A stretch of DNA of 64,000 bases from Progne subis subis. Lineage: Eukaryota > Chordata > Aves > Passeriformes > Hirundinidae. This document shows, one piece after another, positions 32,131 to 44,327 of this stretch. Both the position numbers and the translations under genes were made by a program. Below the pieces are notes generated by a model. The model was not told the DNA's origin. It did not search any database and worked only from the letters and a program-made list of their open reading frames with translations. The stretch covers positions 48,530 through 112,529 of the forward strand of contig JAKJHU010000859.1 in NCBI GenBank assembly GCA_022316685.1. Direction: 5' to 3'. Each line of letters begins with the position of its first letter. Positions within the stretch are counted from its first letter, which is position 1.

Positions 32131-32963
32131 ATGGCCCCCCTGGCTCACACCCTGGCACTGCTGGCAATGGCCGTGGCCACTGCAGCCATTGATGAGGAGC
32201 GGATGGACATGGCCCCGAACTCCTTCGATGACCAGTACCGGGGCTGCGGTCCTGCCATGACCGCGGCGTTGCCGGCCCTCAACCGCTCCGAGTTCCAGGA
32301 GAATCCTGTGTTCACCCAGGCCTGGCTTAAGGCCGTGGCTGAGTGGCAGAGGCAGGGCTCCCGTGTGTCCCCTCTGTCATCCTCAGCCCAGGCCATCGCT
32401 GTCATGGCCTACTCAATGAAGTACGTGTACAGGCCGTTCAATGAGGCCGTGCGCGAGGCCGGGAGCTCCCCCAGGAGTACAGGGACAACTTCCACTTCAA
32501 AACATTGCATTTCCTGCTGACCCAGGCCCTGGTGAAGCTGAGGGAGGATCAGAATGCGCAGTGTCGCAACGTGTTCCGGGGTGTGAGTGACATCTGCTTC
32601 ATGGCGCGGCGTGGCCAGAGGGTCCCGGTTTGGTCATTTCACGTCGACGTCGCTGAGCAGAGAGGTCGCCCAAAGCTATGGGACAGACACAGTATTCCAG
32701 GTGTACACGTGTCACGGTGTGGACATCCAGGCTTTTTCCTACGATCGAGGGAACCGTGAGGTGCTGATCCCACCATAACGAAACCTTTGAGGTCACCAAA
32801 GTCACCCGGAAAGGGGAACCAGGCAGAGATCGAGCTGAGCTCCACCGGCACCTTCAGCAAGTACAACTGCGAGTGGCTGCAAGGTAACAACACAGGGGAC
32901 AGCCTGGGGATGCGGACACCTGCTGTGGCCATGTGGACATCCAAGATGAGACACAGGGGGACA
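32131..32963 (+). pseudogene. ART copy D: N-x-E-type pseudogene with three frameshifts
   Basis: Starts MAPLAHT and is open to about codon 113. A one-base loss in the C-run near 32470 shifts the frame, a gained C near 32625 shifts it again, and an extra A near 32776 puts a stop right after VLIPP. Reading through the frames shows VFRGV, FTSTS and N-R-E, so the ancestor was like F. From about 32800 the text (NQAEIELSSTGTFSKYNCEW) matches G and psi1, not F, so the copy is mosaic. The exon-end donor is lost (AAGATGAG). Confidence 0.85.
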
Positions 32964-33190
32964 CAACGACACTCAGTGGAGTTGGGGGACAGGGAGAACC
33001 ACTTTGTGTTTTATGGGAGAAGGACACCCGGTGCTTGGGACAAGAACAGGGATACCCAGACCTGGGGACACCAAGCCTGGGGACACCCATGGAGGGCACA
33101 GGGACAGGAATGCCCAAGACAGGGCACAGGAATTGAGACCCCCACATCTGGGAGGGGACAGGGACACCCCTGCCAGGGGAGGACAGGAAA

Positions 33191-33210
33191 GGGACAGGGA
33201 CAGGGGACAG

Positions 33211-33257
<47 letters not shown>
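33191..33257. repeat. (GGGACA)n in the intron of copy D
   Basis: About 11 imperfect units in the intron between the main and GPI exons; the array is longer in F and short in A and B. Confidence 0.85.
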
Positions 33258-33259
<2 letters not shown>

Positions 33260-33591
33260 CCCTGTTTCAACTATGTCCCTCCTTGCCAAAGGCAGTGCTG
33301 TGAGGACAGGCCCTGTGTGCTGGATGTGGGTGGGCTGGGACCCCCATGGCACACCCTGAACACTTGTCACCCCCATGGCACACCCTGACTCCCCCGACCC
33401 CTGTCACCCGTAAGCCCAGCATGACCCCTCTGACTTCCCTGGCCCCTGTAGACCCCCATACCCCCCATACACCCTGTCACCTGCCACCTCATGGTCCTCA
33501 TCTCTCCTGTCACACCTAACCCTCCATTAATGGCTGTCCCTGACCCCCGTACTCTCCCATGGTCTCCCTGACAACGCTCTTTTTCCCCCAG

Positions 33592-33677
33592 GTGGGAGCA
33601 TCCCCTTGGCCCCCTTCCACCTTGGAGGATTCATCCTGGCTACCACAGCACTGGCAGTGGCCACCGGGATCCTCTGA
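33592..33677 (+). pseudogene. Copy D GPI-anchor exon
   Basis: Acceptor TTCCCCCAG, then GGSIPLAPFHLGGFIL and a hydrophobic tail ending ATGIL and TGA; 86 bp and itself intact. The 3' UTR (33678-34030) is rich in GTCACTGTGGCCACC motifs and ends with GTGCAAAGCCATTCTGTTAAAT. Confidence 0.7.
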
Positions 33678-35469
33678 ACCACGAGGCCACCAACGTCACT
33701 GAGGTCACTGTGGTCACTGTGGCAACCATGGCCACCATGTCCACCAAGGTCACTCTGGTCACTGCGGCCAGCACGATCACCAAGACCACCAGGATCACCA
33801 GAGAAACAAGGTCACTGAGATTACCAAAACCACCTCTGCCACTGTGGCCACCTTGGCAGCTACTGCCACCATGAGATCATTGGGGCCACCAATGTCGCCG
33901 TGGCCACCATGGTCACTCTAACCAAGGACATTGTGACCACCATGATCACCAAGACCCCTGAGCACAAGGCTGCCACAGCCCTGGTGACCACCTTGGCCAC
34001 CAAAGCCATTGTGCAAAGCCATTCTGTTAAATAATTCTCTCAAAACAATTCCATTAAAGAATTCTGTCAAAGCTCACAAAAGAGACAATGCTCAAGCAGG
34101 GCTCGATGTTGCTCCCCACACCAACACTGGTGGGAACGTCTCTTTCAGCCTTGTGCAGGATTTTGGGGAGCATCCCCTTCCCGAGGGAGGGACCTCTCAC
34201 GCATTCCATTCCAAGCAGGAATATGGCAGAGGGAATCCCTGTCTGAGAGGGGACTGGACACTGCCCGGGTCAGCTGATGGCCAGCCAGGCCCAGCTCTGG
34301 TGCTTCACCCTCACTTGTCAATTTGGGCTTGGTGATTTGGGCCGCTTTTAGCCAATTCAGCACCAAAATCAGCACGAGGCCCCTCTCCGTGCAGCCTCCA
34401 TGGAATCGTGCCTTGGCCACATTCTCGCCAGAGCATCCTGCCTTATCTGGCACTTCAGGGGGACCTTAAAGGCTGGAAACTGGGAGATTCCAGAGGGCAA
34501 GGGCAGGTCCTGTCCCTGGGGAGGGACAGTCCCCAGTGTCCCAGCTGGGGGGACCTGCTGGAGCAGCCCTGCAGAAGGACCTGGGGGCTGCTGGTGCCTT
34601 TTATAGAAAGGTGGAATGATGATTTGCCCTCGCAATTAAGAGGTGAATATTGTGTGTGCGTGTGTTAAGGGAATTTTTGTTGAGATTTGAATTTCTTTTT
34701 GTGAGAAGTGCACCTTATACGGCTCTGTGCAAGATATCTACTATATGTATTATCTTGTATTGATTCATAGTGCTGTATTAATATTTTGATAGTATGGTAA
34801 ATGCAGTTTTGTCATCAAAATGTAGTTTTAGAAGTCAAAATAGAAATTATGTATGTGAGATATATATATATATATTTAAAGAGAGGAAGGGTGTACTCGC
34901 AAAGAAATGGGCAGCCACAGGAGACTTAAATCTTTTGGGGAAAAGAATTTATTAATTCCTTATCAGAGGAGAGCAACTTCTCCTGCTGCACTCAGCCCAG
35001 AAGATGCCATAGGAAAAAAGTGACACTGACCAGAGAGAATCCTTTGTTTCAATAGAATGCGTCATGTATGAGATGTATGAATTCTCAACTGGCTATTGTT
35101 TTTAAGAGTTAATCCTCTGTTAACGGGGTCTCTATTGGACCTTTTTGCCCAGTCACACCCAAACTACTACTTTTGTCTTTATTCCCTCGTATTGTCCTAA
35201 CCCTAATTGTTCACATTTTTATTACTCTAATTCTAGTACTATTTTTATAACCATTTTATTACTGTTAAACTTTTAACATTTTAAAACAATCGATTGGCGT
35301 TTTTCCTTACGTTGTGTAACTCTCTCACTGTAGGTTGGTTTTTGGACACCCTCTGTTCTCCCTATAATCCCCTTTTCCTCCCTCTGTGTCGTTGCCATCG
35401 GACAACCCTGGCTGTCGGGATTGTCAGGGACAATTGTGGAGGGAGCACGTGTCCGTGTGCCCCTTGCAC

Positions 35470-36960
35470 GGTGAGTTACAAAAGAAATAGGGGTATTGAT
35501 CTAGTATCGATACCCAACTGTGACGGACAAAAACTCTCTCACAGTTTAAAGTTAGAAGTGGATGTTCATTGTGGCCGGGCAGCCCGTGGGATAGCTCCCT
35601 AATGCCTGCTGTGAAATTCACAGGTAATTACAAACCTTTTATTTACAGAAGTGTTGAATACACAAAATACAAATACATATTCATACCCTGTCACCTCCCA
35701 TTCCTCGCTTTGTATGCTAATTGGCAAAAAGGGGATTAAGCATGCCGTACTTTGTTTCCTTAAAATGAGTCAGGGGTCTGTTCTGGGGAGGGGACACAAA
35801 AAAAAGGAAGTAAGATAAGTCTTCCTCGTCCTGACCTTTCTACCTTTTCAATGATAAATTCAGTGATAAATGAATCCTTGTTAGAACTTACAGTTCCCTG
35901 TGTTCAATGGGTTCTTTAAGCAGGAAATCTGCAGCTATCTGATGTCCTATTTATTTACAACAGTTTGTTTTTCACTACAAGCACAGTTACACAAACATAA
36001 AGCTGACAAGCAATGAGTTACTAAATCCAGGATGGCTTATCTAAGATCCGACTTCTGTTACCATGAGTGAGAAACTCCAGTACAAAAATGGAAACGTCGG
36101 AGGGCTAAAAAGAACAGGACACCATGAGTTGCTCGAAGACGCTAATGACTGGGGACTTAAAAAGACCAAAAGAAGTGGCCAAGCTCAGGGGAGGAGGGCA
36201 TCTGGTTGCACTTCTCTCATCTGGTGAGACAGAAACTTTAAAGAATTAAGGATTTAAGAGGGGTCATGGTTTCAGTTCGAGATAAGCTTTTCTGAAATTA
36301 GCTCAAGTAGACAGGTAGACTTTGCTGAAATTAAAGGTTCGTAATTAACTGAGAGAAACTGGGTTTGGGATCACTCTTCTGAGTTAGAATAACTGATGAC
36401 TTGTCAACTTTATGTTTGGTTAGCTGTGTTTATAATGAAGAATACAGAAAATGATCAATAGCTTTTAGGAACATAAGATAATTGTAGGCCTCCTCTGCTC
36501 AGAAACCCACTGAACGGTCACGAAGACAGGAAATAGGAGTCCTACCTAGGGTTCATTTGTCACATTTGCATTGACATGGTAGAAAGGTCAGAATGAGCCA
36601 GACTTCCTTACTTCCTCATTTTGGGGACCCATCCCCATGAAAAGGAGCATTTAACCATTTCTAAGAACAAGCCACGCATGCTGCCTTGCCTTTTATCTAA
36701 TTACCATAAGAAGCAGGGAATGGGATGTACCGGGGTTATGAATGTGCATTTGTGTTTGGGGTATTCAATGCTTTTGTAAATAAAAGGACTCTGTGATCAC
36801 CTGTGAATTGCGGTGTGTATTTGGGAGCTATCCTGCACACTGTCCGGCGTCGTCATAAACATACACTTTCTAACTTTCATCTGTGAGAGAGTTTTTGTCC
36901 GTCACAGTTGGGTATTGAAACTAGATCAATACCCATATTTTCTTTCATAGGTCACTGGCA
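35470..36960. repeat. Inner palindrome of about 1.5 kb
   Basis: The block with GGGTATTGATCTAGT, ACGGACAAAAACTCTCTCAC and TTTTATTTACA occurs forward at 35470-36060 and inverted at 36065-36960. Both halves look like copies of one LTR-like element placed tail to tail. The matching palindrome in the left arm (about 1065-4100) is split by the two insertions. Confidence 0.65.
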
Positions 36961-38169
36961 GCTTCTCTCCAATGAGCAGAGATATTGTGATAACTGGGCT
37001 GATAAAAGACAGGGCTGGGGGAGCTGCCGGCGTTCTCTCTCCTTCGGCTTTGGAGGAGGGCGGTTGGAGCTGCTGCCTGGGGAAGGGAATTCGCTGCTGC
37101 TGCCAGAGCCCAGCCCAGAGCTGCTTCTTCTGCCGTGGGGTGAACTTCTGCTTGTGAGAGCAGCTACTGAAGTGGGATCTCATGAGGATCTACCTCACCA
37201 GAAAAGAAGGGCTGTGCTCGGGTGCCCGGGATCCTGAGCGCACGTCTCCCTGCCCTGTTGGGATCCGGGCTGCAGCTGCCCCTTCCCCACTGCTCCTTCA
37301 GCACTGCTCCGAGTTTTTACTGCACTGTAGCCCCTCAGGCCCTGCCTGCCGAGACGTCCTGCTGTCCCAGCTTGCTGTTTCCATGAGTCCTGCTGGGGCA
37401 CCGGGATTGATTGTCCAAGGCCTCTGTGAAGCGAATCCTCCCTTCCAAACCTTCCCATCTTTGCCAAGCTGCCATTAGCGGGGAGATGATTGTTTAGATT
37501 TGTGTGTGGATTTAAGCAAAGGTGTTTGTGATGGACCAAGTGATATTAATCCCATAAGATGCTTGAACAGAGATAGAGAGGAGAAGCCCTCTGTGCCAGT
37601 GAAGAAGTGAGAAGATATCTCTGTGCCTTGAGATGAAAAATGCTTTGTCTTTAGAGAACAAAGACTCCACAAGCACAGGTTATGGAGTCGGAATGCTTCA
37701 CTTGGCACCCGGAGTAGCTCTGCCAAAGATGTGCACCCCAAGCAGAGGAGGTGCTCTCTTGAAATGCACTTGAATTCAAACGTATTGATGTAAGTTTCAA
37801 CATTGCCTACACATATTCAAGACTATCCCTGCCTACTCTCGCTTTGTACGTTAATCAGCTTCTTTTGGTCTGCGCTTGCGCATTGTCTCCTGGTGGTTTC
37901 TCATATCCCCTTGAACCTTTCATTTCCCTGCAAAGTTCAGATGTTCAGGCTGTCTGGGTTATGCGAGAGACTTTGTGGGCATCCATCTCTCCTATTAACC
38001 TAAAGTTCAGGAGTGCAAACTTTTTGATCCAACCACGAGGGTTCTGTGGCACACTCCATGTCTGCAGAGATATCAGGAGCCATTTTGAAGACATTGACAA
38101 CCATTTCTCCTGAAGACCCCAACCCACTGAGCTGTTTTGCAAAGACATCCCCATCCATCTCCCCTAAAA

Positions 38170-38365
38170 ATATCCTTCCCTGTGAGGGCAGTGAGGCCCT
38201 GGCACAGGGGTCCCAGAGAAGCTGCGGCTGCCTGGTCCCTGGCCGTGTCCAACGCCACGTTGGGGCCCTGGAGCAGCCTGGCCCAGGGGAAGATGTCCCT
38301 GCCCATGGCAGGGCTGGCACCGCACGGGCTTTAAGGTCGCTCCATCCCAAACCATTGCAGAGCCC
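38170..38365 (+). mobile_element. CR1-type LINE 3' fragment
   Basis: Text includes CAGAGAAGCTGCGGCTGCC, CCTGGAGCAGCCTGGCCC and CTGCCCATGGCAGGG. The preceding 38010-38170 is unassigned. Confidence 0.75.
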
Positions 38366-38412
38366 CGGGGCCGGGATGGGGCGGGGCGGGCGCTGGGCAG
38401 CGCTGCCAGCTC

Positions 38413-38505
38413 GTGCTGCCTCCTGCTGGTGGAACCTGGAACTGCAGCTGGGGGCGGCGCAGGCGCAGTGCCGCTGCTTAACCCTGCTCACTGCTGCCCT
38501 CACAT
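38413..38505 (-). promoter_or_regulatory. CTCF-like motif pair, second one degraded
   Basis: Complement of CCACCAGCAGGAGGCAGCAC at 38413, and a changed partner (CCCATGTGAGGGCAGCAG) at 38485. Confidence 0.35.
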
Positions 38506-38519
38506 GGGCAATTCACAAA

Positions 38520-39470
38520 CCACAACTCCCATGGCAAGTTCAGGAGATGTGAGGGCAAAAGAGGGAAAATCCCCTGGTTTTTTTAAAAAAAAGAATTTCC
38601 TGAGGAAACATCAGTTTTTTTAATAAATGAATGGGTGATGGTGCCTCTGTCCCCCTTTCTCTATTCCATTTTTCATCCTTTTCCTTTCTGATGGTTTTTC
38701 TTCTTTTTTCCTCCCAATGTTTCTTCTGTTGCGTTGTCTCAAATGAGGAGCTTTGGAACACGCCATGAATTGATCATTCATGCTTTTCTAATTGTTCTGA
38801 GCAGCCCCTCCCCCCAGCTCACACAGCCACTCCAGGTGTTCCAGGCCCTTCCCAAGCTCCAACCCTTCCCTGGGCATGTTCCAGCCCCTCCAGCAGTCTC
38901 TCCAGGTCAGTCATGAGGGGCTGCAGTGAAAAGGGAGAGCAGAGGAAAAAGGGAGGAACATTTCTCCTTTGCCTCTCTGAAGATGGAGGTTTGAAACATA
39001 AAGCTTTAAGTCGCCACTAATGCAAACACCAGGATCTGCTTTATTATAGGAAATGACGTGCCCTGCAGAAAAGACGTTAAAAGAGCTATAGCGGATACAT
39101 CAGGTGACCCAGCAGCAATTTGTTTAACTTTTGATATGGCAGGGGAGCAAGGATCAAATTTCTGATGAACATTTTATGCACCAGGCAAGCAAGCAGCAAT
39201 TTTTTCCCACTCTGGGCGAGCAAGGAGCAATTTTTTGGACGCCTCAGGCAAGGGAGCCAAGCAGCTTTAGGAGGTCACTGTGACATCGCCATGCCCCAAG
39301 GCCGCTATTGGGAAGTGCCCAAGCAGCCCCAGGCACTGCCCGGTCCCTGCTGTCCGTGCTGTCCTGGGCTGTCCCGGCAGCTCCAGCCCTGCCCTCGATG
39401 GTCCTGCTGGCCTTGCACCGCTCCGTCCTGGGCAGCTCTGGGTGGGCTTCCCCAGGATGGACCCCTTGTT
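38520..39470. other. Spacer with no recognised feature
   Basis: Partly AT-rich, with short direct repeats of a GCAAGGAGCAATTTTTT-like phrase near 39120-39240. No homologue elsewhere in the window was noticed and no coding signal was seen. Confidence 0.4.
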
Positions 39471-39817
39471 ACAGTGACCATGCTGGCCGCAGTGGCTGTG
39501 GTGGTCATGGTGACCATGGTCACATTAGAACCACAGTGGCCACGGTGGCCTCAGTAGTTACAGTGACTGTGGTGACCACAGTGGCCACAGTGGCCTCATG
39601 GGTCACAGTGGCCACAATGGCCGTGGTGACCATGGTGCTTCCAATGCCCAGAGTGGTCCTAAGGGCCAAAGTGGCCACAGTGGCCACAATGGCCACAATG
39701 GTCACAGTGGCCTGGGTAGCCCTGATGTCCTCATTTCTCTGCAGGTCCTGGTGGCATTGGTGGGCATGGTGGCCACAGTGGCCTCCAAGACCACAGCGGC
39801 CTTGGTGGCCTCGTGGC
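39471..39817 (-). other. 3' UTR of copy E, GTGGCCAC-rich
   Basis: The same quasi-repetitive GGCCAC/GTGACC text as after psi1, D and A. No poly(A) signal was found in it. Confidence 0.5.
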
Positions 39818-39903
39818 TCAGAGGGTTCCGGTGACCACTGCCATGGCCACAGCGGCCAGGAGAAGCCCCCCGAGGTGGGGGGAGTTGCTGGGGAGGCTCC
39901 CAC
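39818..39903 (-). other. ART copy E, GPI-anchor exon (use uncertain)
   Basis: Acceptor TTTGTCCCCAG, GGSLPSNSPHLGGLLL, and a tail ending VVTGTL and TGA; 86 bp, intact. As in C, the main exon stops before the usual donor. A donor at AAAG|GTGACA just after DCEWLK would keep phase 1 and join this exon. Confidence 0.6.
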
Positions 39904-40206
39904 CTGGGGACAAAGAAAGGGGATCTGGGGGACAATGGAGGGAGGGACAGGGGTGAGGGAGAAGCCGTGAGGGTGTGGGGGTCAGAGGGGCCAGAACGAG
40001 GTCCCTGTCCCCTGTACCCAGCCATGGGTGGCCAAGTCCCCCCAACCCCAGTGGGTGTCCCCAGCACTGGATGTCCCTGTCCCCCTCACCTGGCACTGGC
40101 TGTCCCCATCCCCTGTGCCCAGCAATGGCTGTCCTGTCTCCCACCCACAGTCCCCCCCTGCCCATGGGTGTCCCCAGCACCGTGTGTCCTTGTCCCCAGC
40201 CCTCAC

Positions 40207-40995
40207 TCAGTGTCCCCAACCCCTCCAGGTTGTCCCCATGATGTCACCTTTCAGCCACTCGCAGTCGTAGTTACTGGCATTCCCAATGGATTGAAGCTCA
40301 ATGACCGTCTTGTCCCCTTCCTTGTGTAAATCAGTGACCTTGAAGATCTCGAAGGGTGGGATCAGCACCTCCTCCTCCTCTGGATACTTGGAGAACCCCT
40401 GGATGTCCACGCCGTGGCACGTGTGCACCTTGAATAGCGTGTCCTGCCCAAAACTTTGGGCCACCTTTTCGCTCGTTGACGAAGATGCAAACTGACCAAA
40501 GCGGATTTCGTCATTTTTCTTCACCTTGAACTTGGCATTCTTCACCCCCCGGAACACATCATAACACTGGTTCGGGTTTCTCAGCTTCTGGAGGGCCTGG
40601 GTCAGCAGGAAATGCAGCGATTTGAAGTGGAATTCATTCTGGTACTTCCATTTGTTACTTCCAGCCTCGCGCACGGCCGCGTTGAACTGCTTGTGCAAGC
40701 GCAACTCCTTCATGGTGTAGGCCCAGAGGGCGATGGCCTGGTCTGGGGTAAGAGAGTGTGAAACGGAACCCCCCGCTTCCCACTCGGCCTTGGCCTTCGT
40801 CCAGTTCTTGGCAAAAATTTTATTCCTGCAGAAGTCAGAGAGCTGGAGATCCAGGAGGTTCTCGGGCATGGTATCCCTACATTTCAGGTACTGGTCATCG
40901 AAGGAGTTCAAGGCCGTGTCCAGGGGCAACTCTATGATGGCCGCAGTGGCCATGGCCATTGCCAGCAGTGCCAGGGTGCGAGTCATGGGGGCCAT
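40207..40995 (-). CDS. ART copy E: ecto-ADP-ribosyltransferase with complete R-S-ExE site
   Basis: 262 residues starting MAPMTRTLALLAM. The signal peptide covers 1-19. R149 lies in VFRGV, S171-173 in FASSS, and E206-E209 in PEEEEVLIPP, so both Glu residues of E-x-E are present. Four family cysteines are kept, plus an extra Cys56. Together with C it is the best candidate in the window for a working arginine-specific NAD+-dependent ART. The 5' flank beyond about 41.1 kb matches psi1, while the coding part matches C, which indicates gene conversion or recombination near the start. The C-terminus is TTWRGWGH, identical to that of C. Confidence 0.88.
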   Translation of the reverse strand: MAPMTRTLALLAMAMATAAIIELPLDTALNSFDDQYLKCRDTMPENLLDLQLSDFCRNKIFAKNWTKAKAEWEAGGSVSHSLTPDQAIALWAYTMKELRLHKQFNAAVREAGSNKWKYQNEFHFKSLHFLLTQALQKLRNPNQCYDVFRGVKNAKFKVKKNDEIRFGQFASSSTSEKVAQSFGQDTLFKVHTCHGVDIQGFSKYPEEEEVLIPPFEIFKVTDLHKEGDKTVIELQSIGNASNYDCEWLKGDIMGTTWRGWGH

Positions 40996-41699
40996 GGAGA
41001 AGAGAGGTCACCAGGAGCAGTGTGGGATGCTGGGGGACAAAGAGGGGACATGGAGGTGACACAGGGAGGGATCACGAGGGAGGAGAGTGGGGTCGGCCCA
41101 AGGAGAATGGAGGAACTCCTGGCCAGGAGAATCCTGGACACATCCTGGGTCCCTGATCCCCAATCCTGGGGTCACTCCTGGATACCCCAGTGTCCTCCAG
41201 CACCCCTGGAACCCCAGTCCCACACCCACAATCTTGTGTCATTTCCCTGATGTCCCCTCAGCCCCACTAGGACCCCAACCCTGTGGTCACTCCCTGACAC
41301 CCTCAGTATCCCTTCAGCCCACCCTCAGACCCCAATCCCACTCCCAGTCCCATGTCCCCTTTGGGGCTGTTGGAAATGATAGACCCCAAGACCCCCACCC
41401 AAATCCAGGGATCACCCCCTGCCCCCTGCAGTGTCCCCCAGCCCTGCCATGGCCCCAGTCACACTGCCAGCCCCCCCTGCTGCCCCCCGGAGCCCCGTGA
41501 GCCCCAGTCCCATCTCCCCAGTGCCCCCCACCTTCCCCCAGGACTGCAATCCCACCTCACATTCACCCCAGGGTCCCCCCCAGTGCCCGCCAGGGCCCCC
41601 CAATCCCAATGTTATTTTCCCCTGTCCCCCACCCCAAGTGTCCCCAGTGTCCCCCCAGCCCCTGATACCCAGATTGGCCCAACTCCCTGACAGAACTGG

Positions 41700-41998
41700 A
41701 GGGATCACAAAGCCACAATTCTTTACCAGCTCGCACTCACTGCGGATCTCTGCTGGTCCTGCAGGTCGGGGGGCGCTTTGCCACACAAAATTTATCCCCT
41801 AGAATGTTACATATTCATGAAAATGGACTTCTGATTTAACGCAGTAAGAAGCACTTTATCCGGAAATCATTTTCATGGCTCCGTGTCTCTCTGGAAATCC
41901 TTTTATTGTCCTGGAGAATTCCAAAAAAGGCATCTGAGTAGTCATTTGTGTGGAGTGCCAAAACATCTCAGGCGACCTCACATCAAACTTTCACTTTC
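41700..41998 (-). promoter_or_regulatory. Promoter-like block of copy E with ISRE-like motif
   Basis: Minus strand: GAAAGTGAAAGT (complement of 41987-41998) and a first-exon donor GTGAGT near 41738. The octamer position is mutated (ATGAAAAT). The presumed 5' intron (41010-41690) is quasi-repetitive and contains no gene. Confidence 0.55.
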
Positions 41999-42164
41999 GA
42001 TTGTCGCTGCTCGTTCAGTTACAGCACTTGTCAAAAACCCTGCTGGAGCTCCCTTTATCTCTTTCTCCACTGCTTCTCACTGCATTTATTATCCTGTGTA
42101 AATACTTTCATATCCTTTTATCATTCTTTAAGTCACTCTTTAAGCCCTACCCAGCACCTTCAGC

Positions 42165-42645
42165 ATGTGGGGAAAAGCCAAGCTATGGAGAGCCAAGTGT
42201 CCACAAAACAGCCTTGAAACTTTTTTCGAATACAGGGACAGAGTTTCCACAGCCATTCCCCGGTGGGCTTTCTCTCTCGAGGTTTTGGAGGATGCAGCCT
42301 CCTTTTATCCCGAACTCCCGGTCGCACATTGCCCTCTTCCTTTCCCCACTGCCTGAGGCCCCGGGAAGGTGCAGTCTATTTGTCTGTCTCTAGGATGCCT
42401 TGCAGTGCCCAGCTGGAACAGAGGCCAGGCACGATTACCAGAATAAAAGCGGGGATTTGTTCAAAGCCGCCAATACACACACCTTGGGCAGGCAGAAGCC
42501 TGCGAGAGGCTGCACCCAAGATGAACGATGGTCACGAGTTTTTCGCTCAGTTATTGGTTTGGTCTGTTTATACATCAGGGGAGATGCCTCCAATTGCAGC
42601 TTCAGGTAATGAAGTCGTATTCCCCCAGGTTTGTTAACACCTCAA
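42165..42645 (-). mobile_element. LTR-like element, family 3
   Basis: Duplicate of 24900-25375. Followed at 42840-42985 (minus) by the CR1 fragment, which here is cut short: the minisatellite and about 300 bp are deleted at GACCTCCAT|TGTAATTTTAA near 42976. Confidence 0.5.
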
Positions 42646-43318
42646 TTCACTTTTATTTATAATTTACAGGGCCTGGGACAGTCAGGCATCCTTGAGTTTC
42701 AGGCCTAGAGAGGAATTGTTTTGTCTGAATAGAACGGGAGAACAGCAGCTGACAGGTGATGGAGTTTTACAATTACACACTAAAGCAGTGCAGGATCTGA
42801 AAAAGATAAAAGCAAAATCCTAAGGCATCATATACACAGGGATGAGGTCCCTGGCCAGCTGCGTCTCCTCTTGAGGCTGAAGAGCCCCAGCTCCTGCAGC
42901 CTTATCTGGTATGAGAGCAGCTCCAGTCCCTTCATCATCCTCACAGCCTCTGCTGGACCTGCTCCAGGACCTCCATTGTAATTTTAAAGGGGAAATCATT
43001 TCATATGGGAAGTTTAGTTTATGAATTGTTTAAGTTTTATCCCCTCTTCTTTTTACATTATGAGGCCTTTTAAAATAATCCAAACTGAAGTTCTCTTTCC
43101 CAGTTTGTATATCCTGCCCCTGCATTCCTAACCCTTTGTCCCTTCAGGGATTGGCGGGAGATGGAACCCGCCAAAGGGCACAGGAGCGTTACTGACCTTC
43201 AGCCATCTCCCGTCCCCTCCTGCCCCCTTCTCAGGATGGGCCCACGCACCCCATCCTGAGTTCTATCCTACCCACGGTCCACCGTCTTCCCGTCCTATCC
43301 CTCTTCCCTACTCCACAC

Positions 43319-43560
43319 AAAATGGCGTCCAACCCTCAAGGGGAACCGCCATTTTGAATTCATTCCCGCCGTCCTTGTTTCCCACCTTTGTCTCAGGTCT
43401 GTCCCTTGTGACGGGTTGAACCCTTCCGTTGGGATCCTCCCCGTTCATCGGGAAGTTCATCCCTAGCACGGGCCCTGCTCCTCTGATCCGGCCTCTTCCA
43501 GTTCCTGCACATCCAGAACCGGAAATGACGCCGGCCGCAAGGGAGCCATCTTAGCAGTTG
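43319..43560. promoter_or_regulatory. YY1/ETS-motif block
   Basis: AAAATGGCGTCC, ACCGGAAATGACGCC and GCCATCTTAG; homologue of 26551-26790. Confidence 0.45.
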
Positions 43561-43834
43561 AGGGCTCAGAACACCGCACCTTGCCGGTCGGCCGAAAGCC
43601 TGGCTGCTCTGCCGTTGGGCAGGAGTGTTTCCTCTTTAGAGAAAGAGAGCCAGCCACTGGAGCCCTTGGCGTGCTCCGTGTGGGCTGTTGGTTCTGGGAT
43701 GGCAGTGGGGCAAGCGCTGAGCCCTTCCCAGCCTGAGACATTCCCACTCGGATCCCTCTGCCAGCTCTGGGCCCCAGCACAGAGAGGATGTGGAGCTGCT
43801 GGAGGGCATCCAAAGGAAGCCATGAAGAGACTTT

Positions 43835-44270
43835 GAGGGGTGAAGCCCCTCTGCTGTGGAGACAGCTGTGGGTGTTCAGCCTGGAGGAGGATCCAGGGAG
43901 ACACCAAAGCTCCTTCCACTGGCTAAAGGAGCTCCAGGAGAACTGGGGAGGAACTTTGGACAAGGGCATGGAGGGGCAGGACAAGGGGAATGGCTTCCCA
44001 GAGCCAGAGGGCAGGGTCAGATGGGATATTGAGAGGAATCCTAGATGGGATATTGAGAGGAATCCTAGATGGGATATTGGAAGGAATCCTTCCCTGCGAG
44101 GGCACTGACACCCTGGCACAGGTTGCCCAGAGAAGCTGTGGCTGCCCGGTCCCTGGCCATGTCCAAGGCCAGGTTGGGGGCCTGGAGCAGCCTGGCCCAG
44201 GGGAAGATGTCCCTGCCCATGGCAAGGCTGGCACCGCACGGGCTTTAAGGTCGCTCCATCCCAAACCATT
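43835..44270 (+). mobile_element. CR1-type LINE 3' fragment with three 24-bp repeats
   Basis: Homologous to 27065-27470, with the unit GATGGGATATTGAGAGGAAT repeated at 44030-44095. Long open frames crossing it on both strands are fortuitous. Confidence 0.8.
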
Positions 44271-44327
44271 GCAGAGCCCCGGGGCTGGGATGGGGCGGGG
44301 CGGGCGCTGGGCAGCGCTGCCAGCTCG

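Larger units (their letters stand above)
33590..38008. repeat. Right arm of the large inverted repeat
   Basis: Reverse complement of 1-5590, lacking the two left-arm insertions. It includes the D GPI exon, the AT-rich spacer (34620-35300) and the sequence of 35470-38008. No gene was recognised; weakly open frames are not conserved between arms. Confidence 0.85.
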
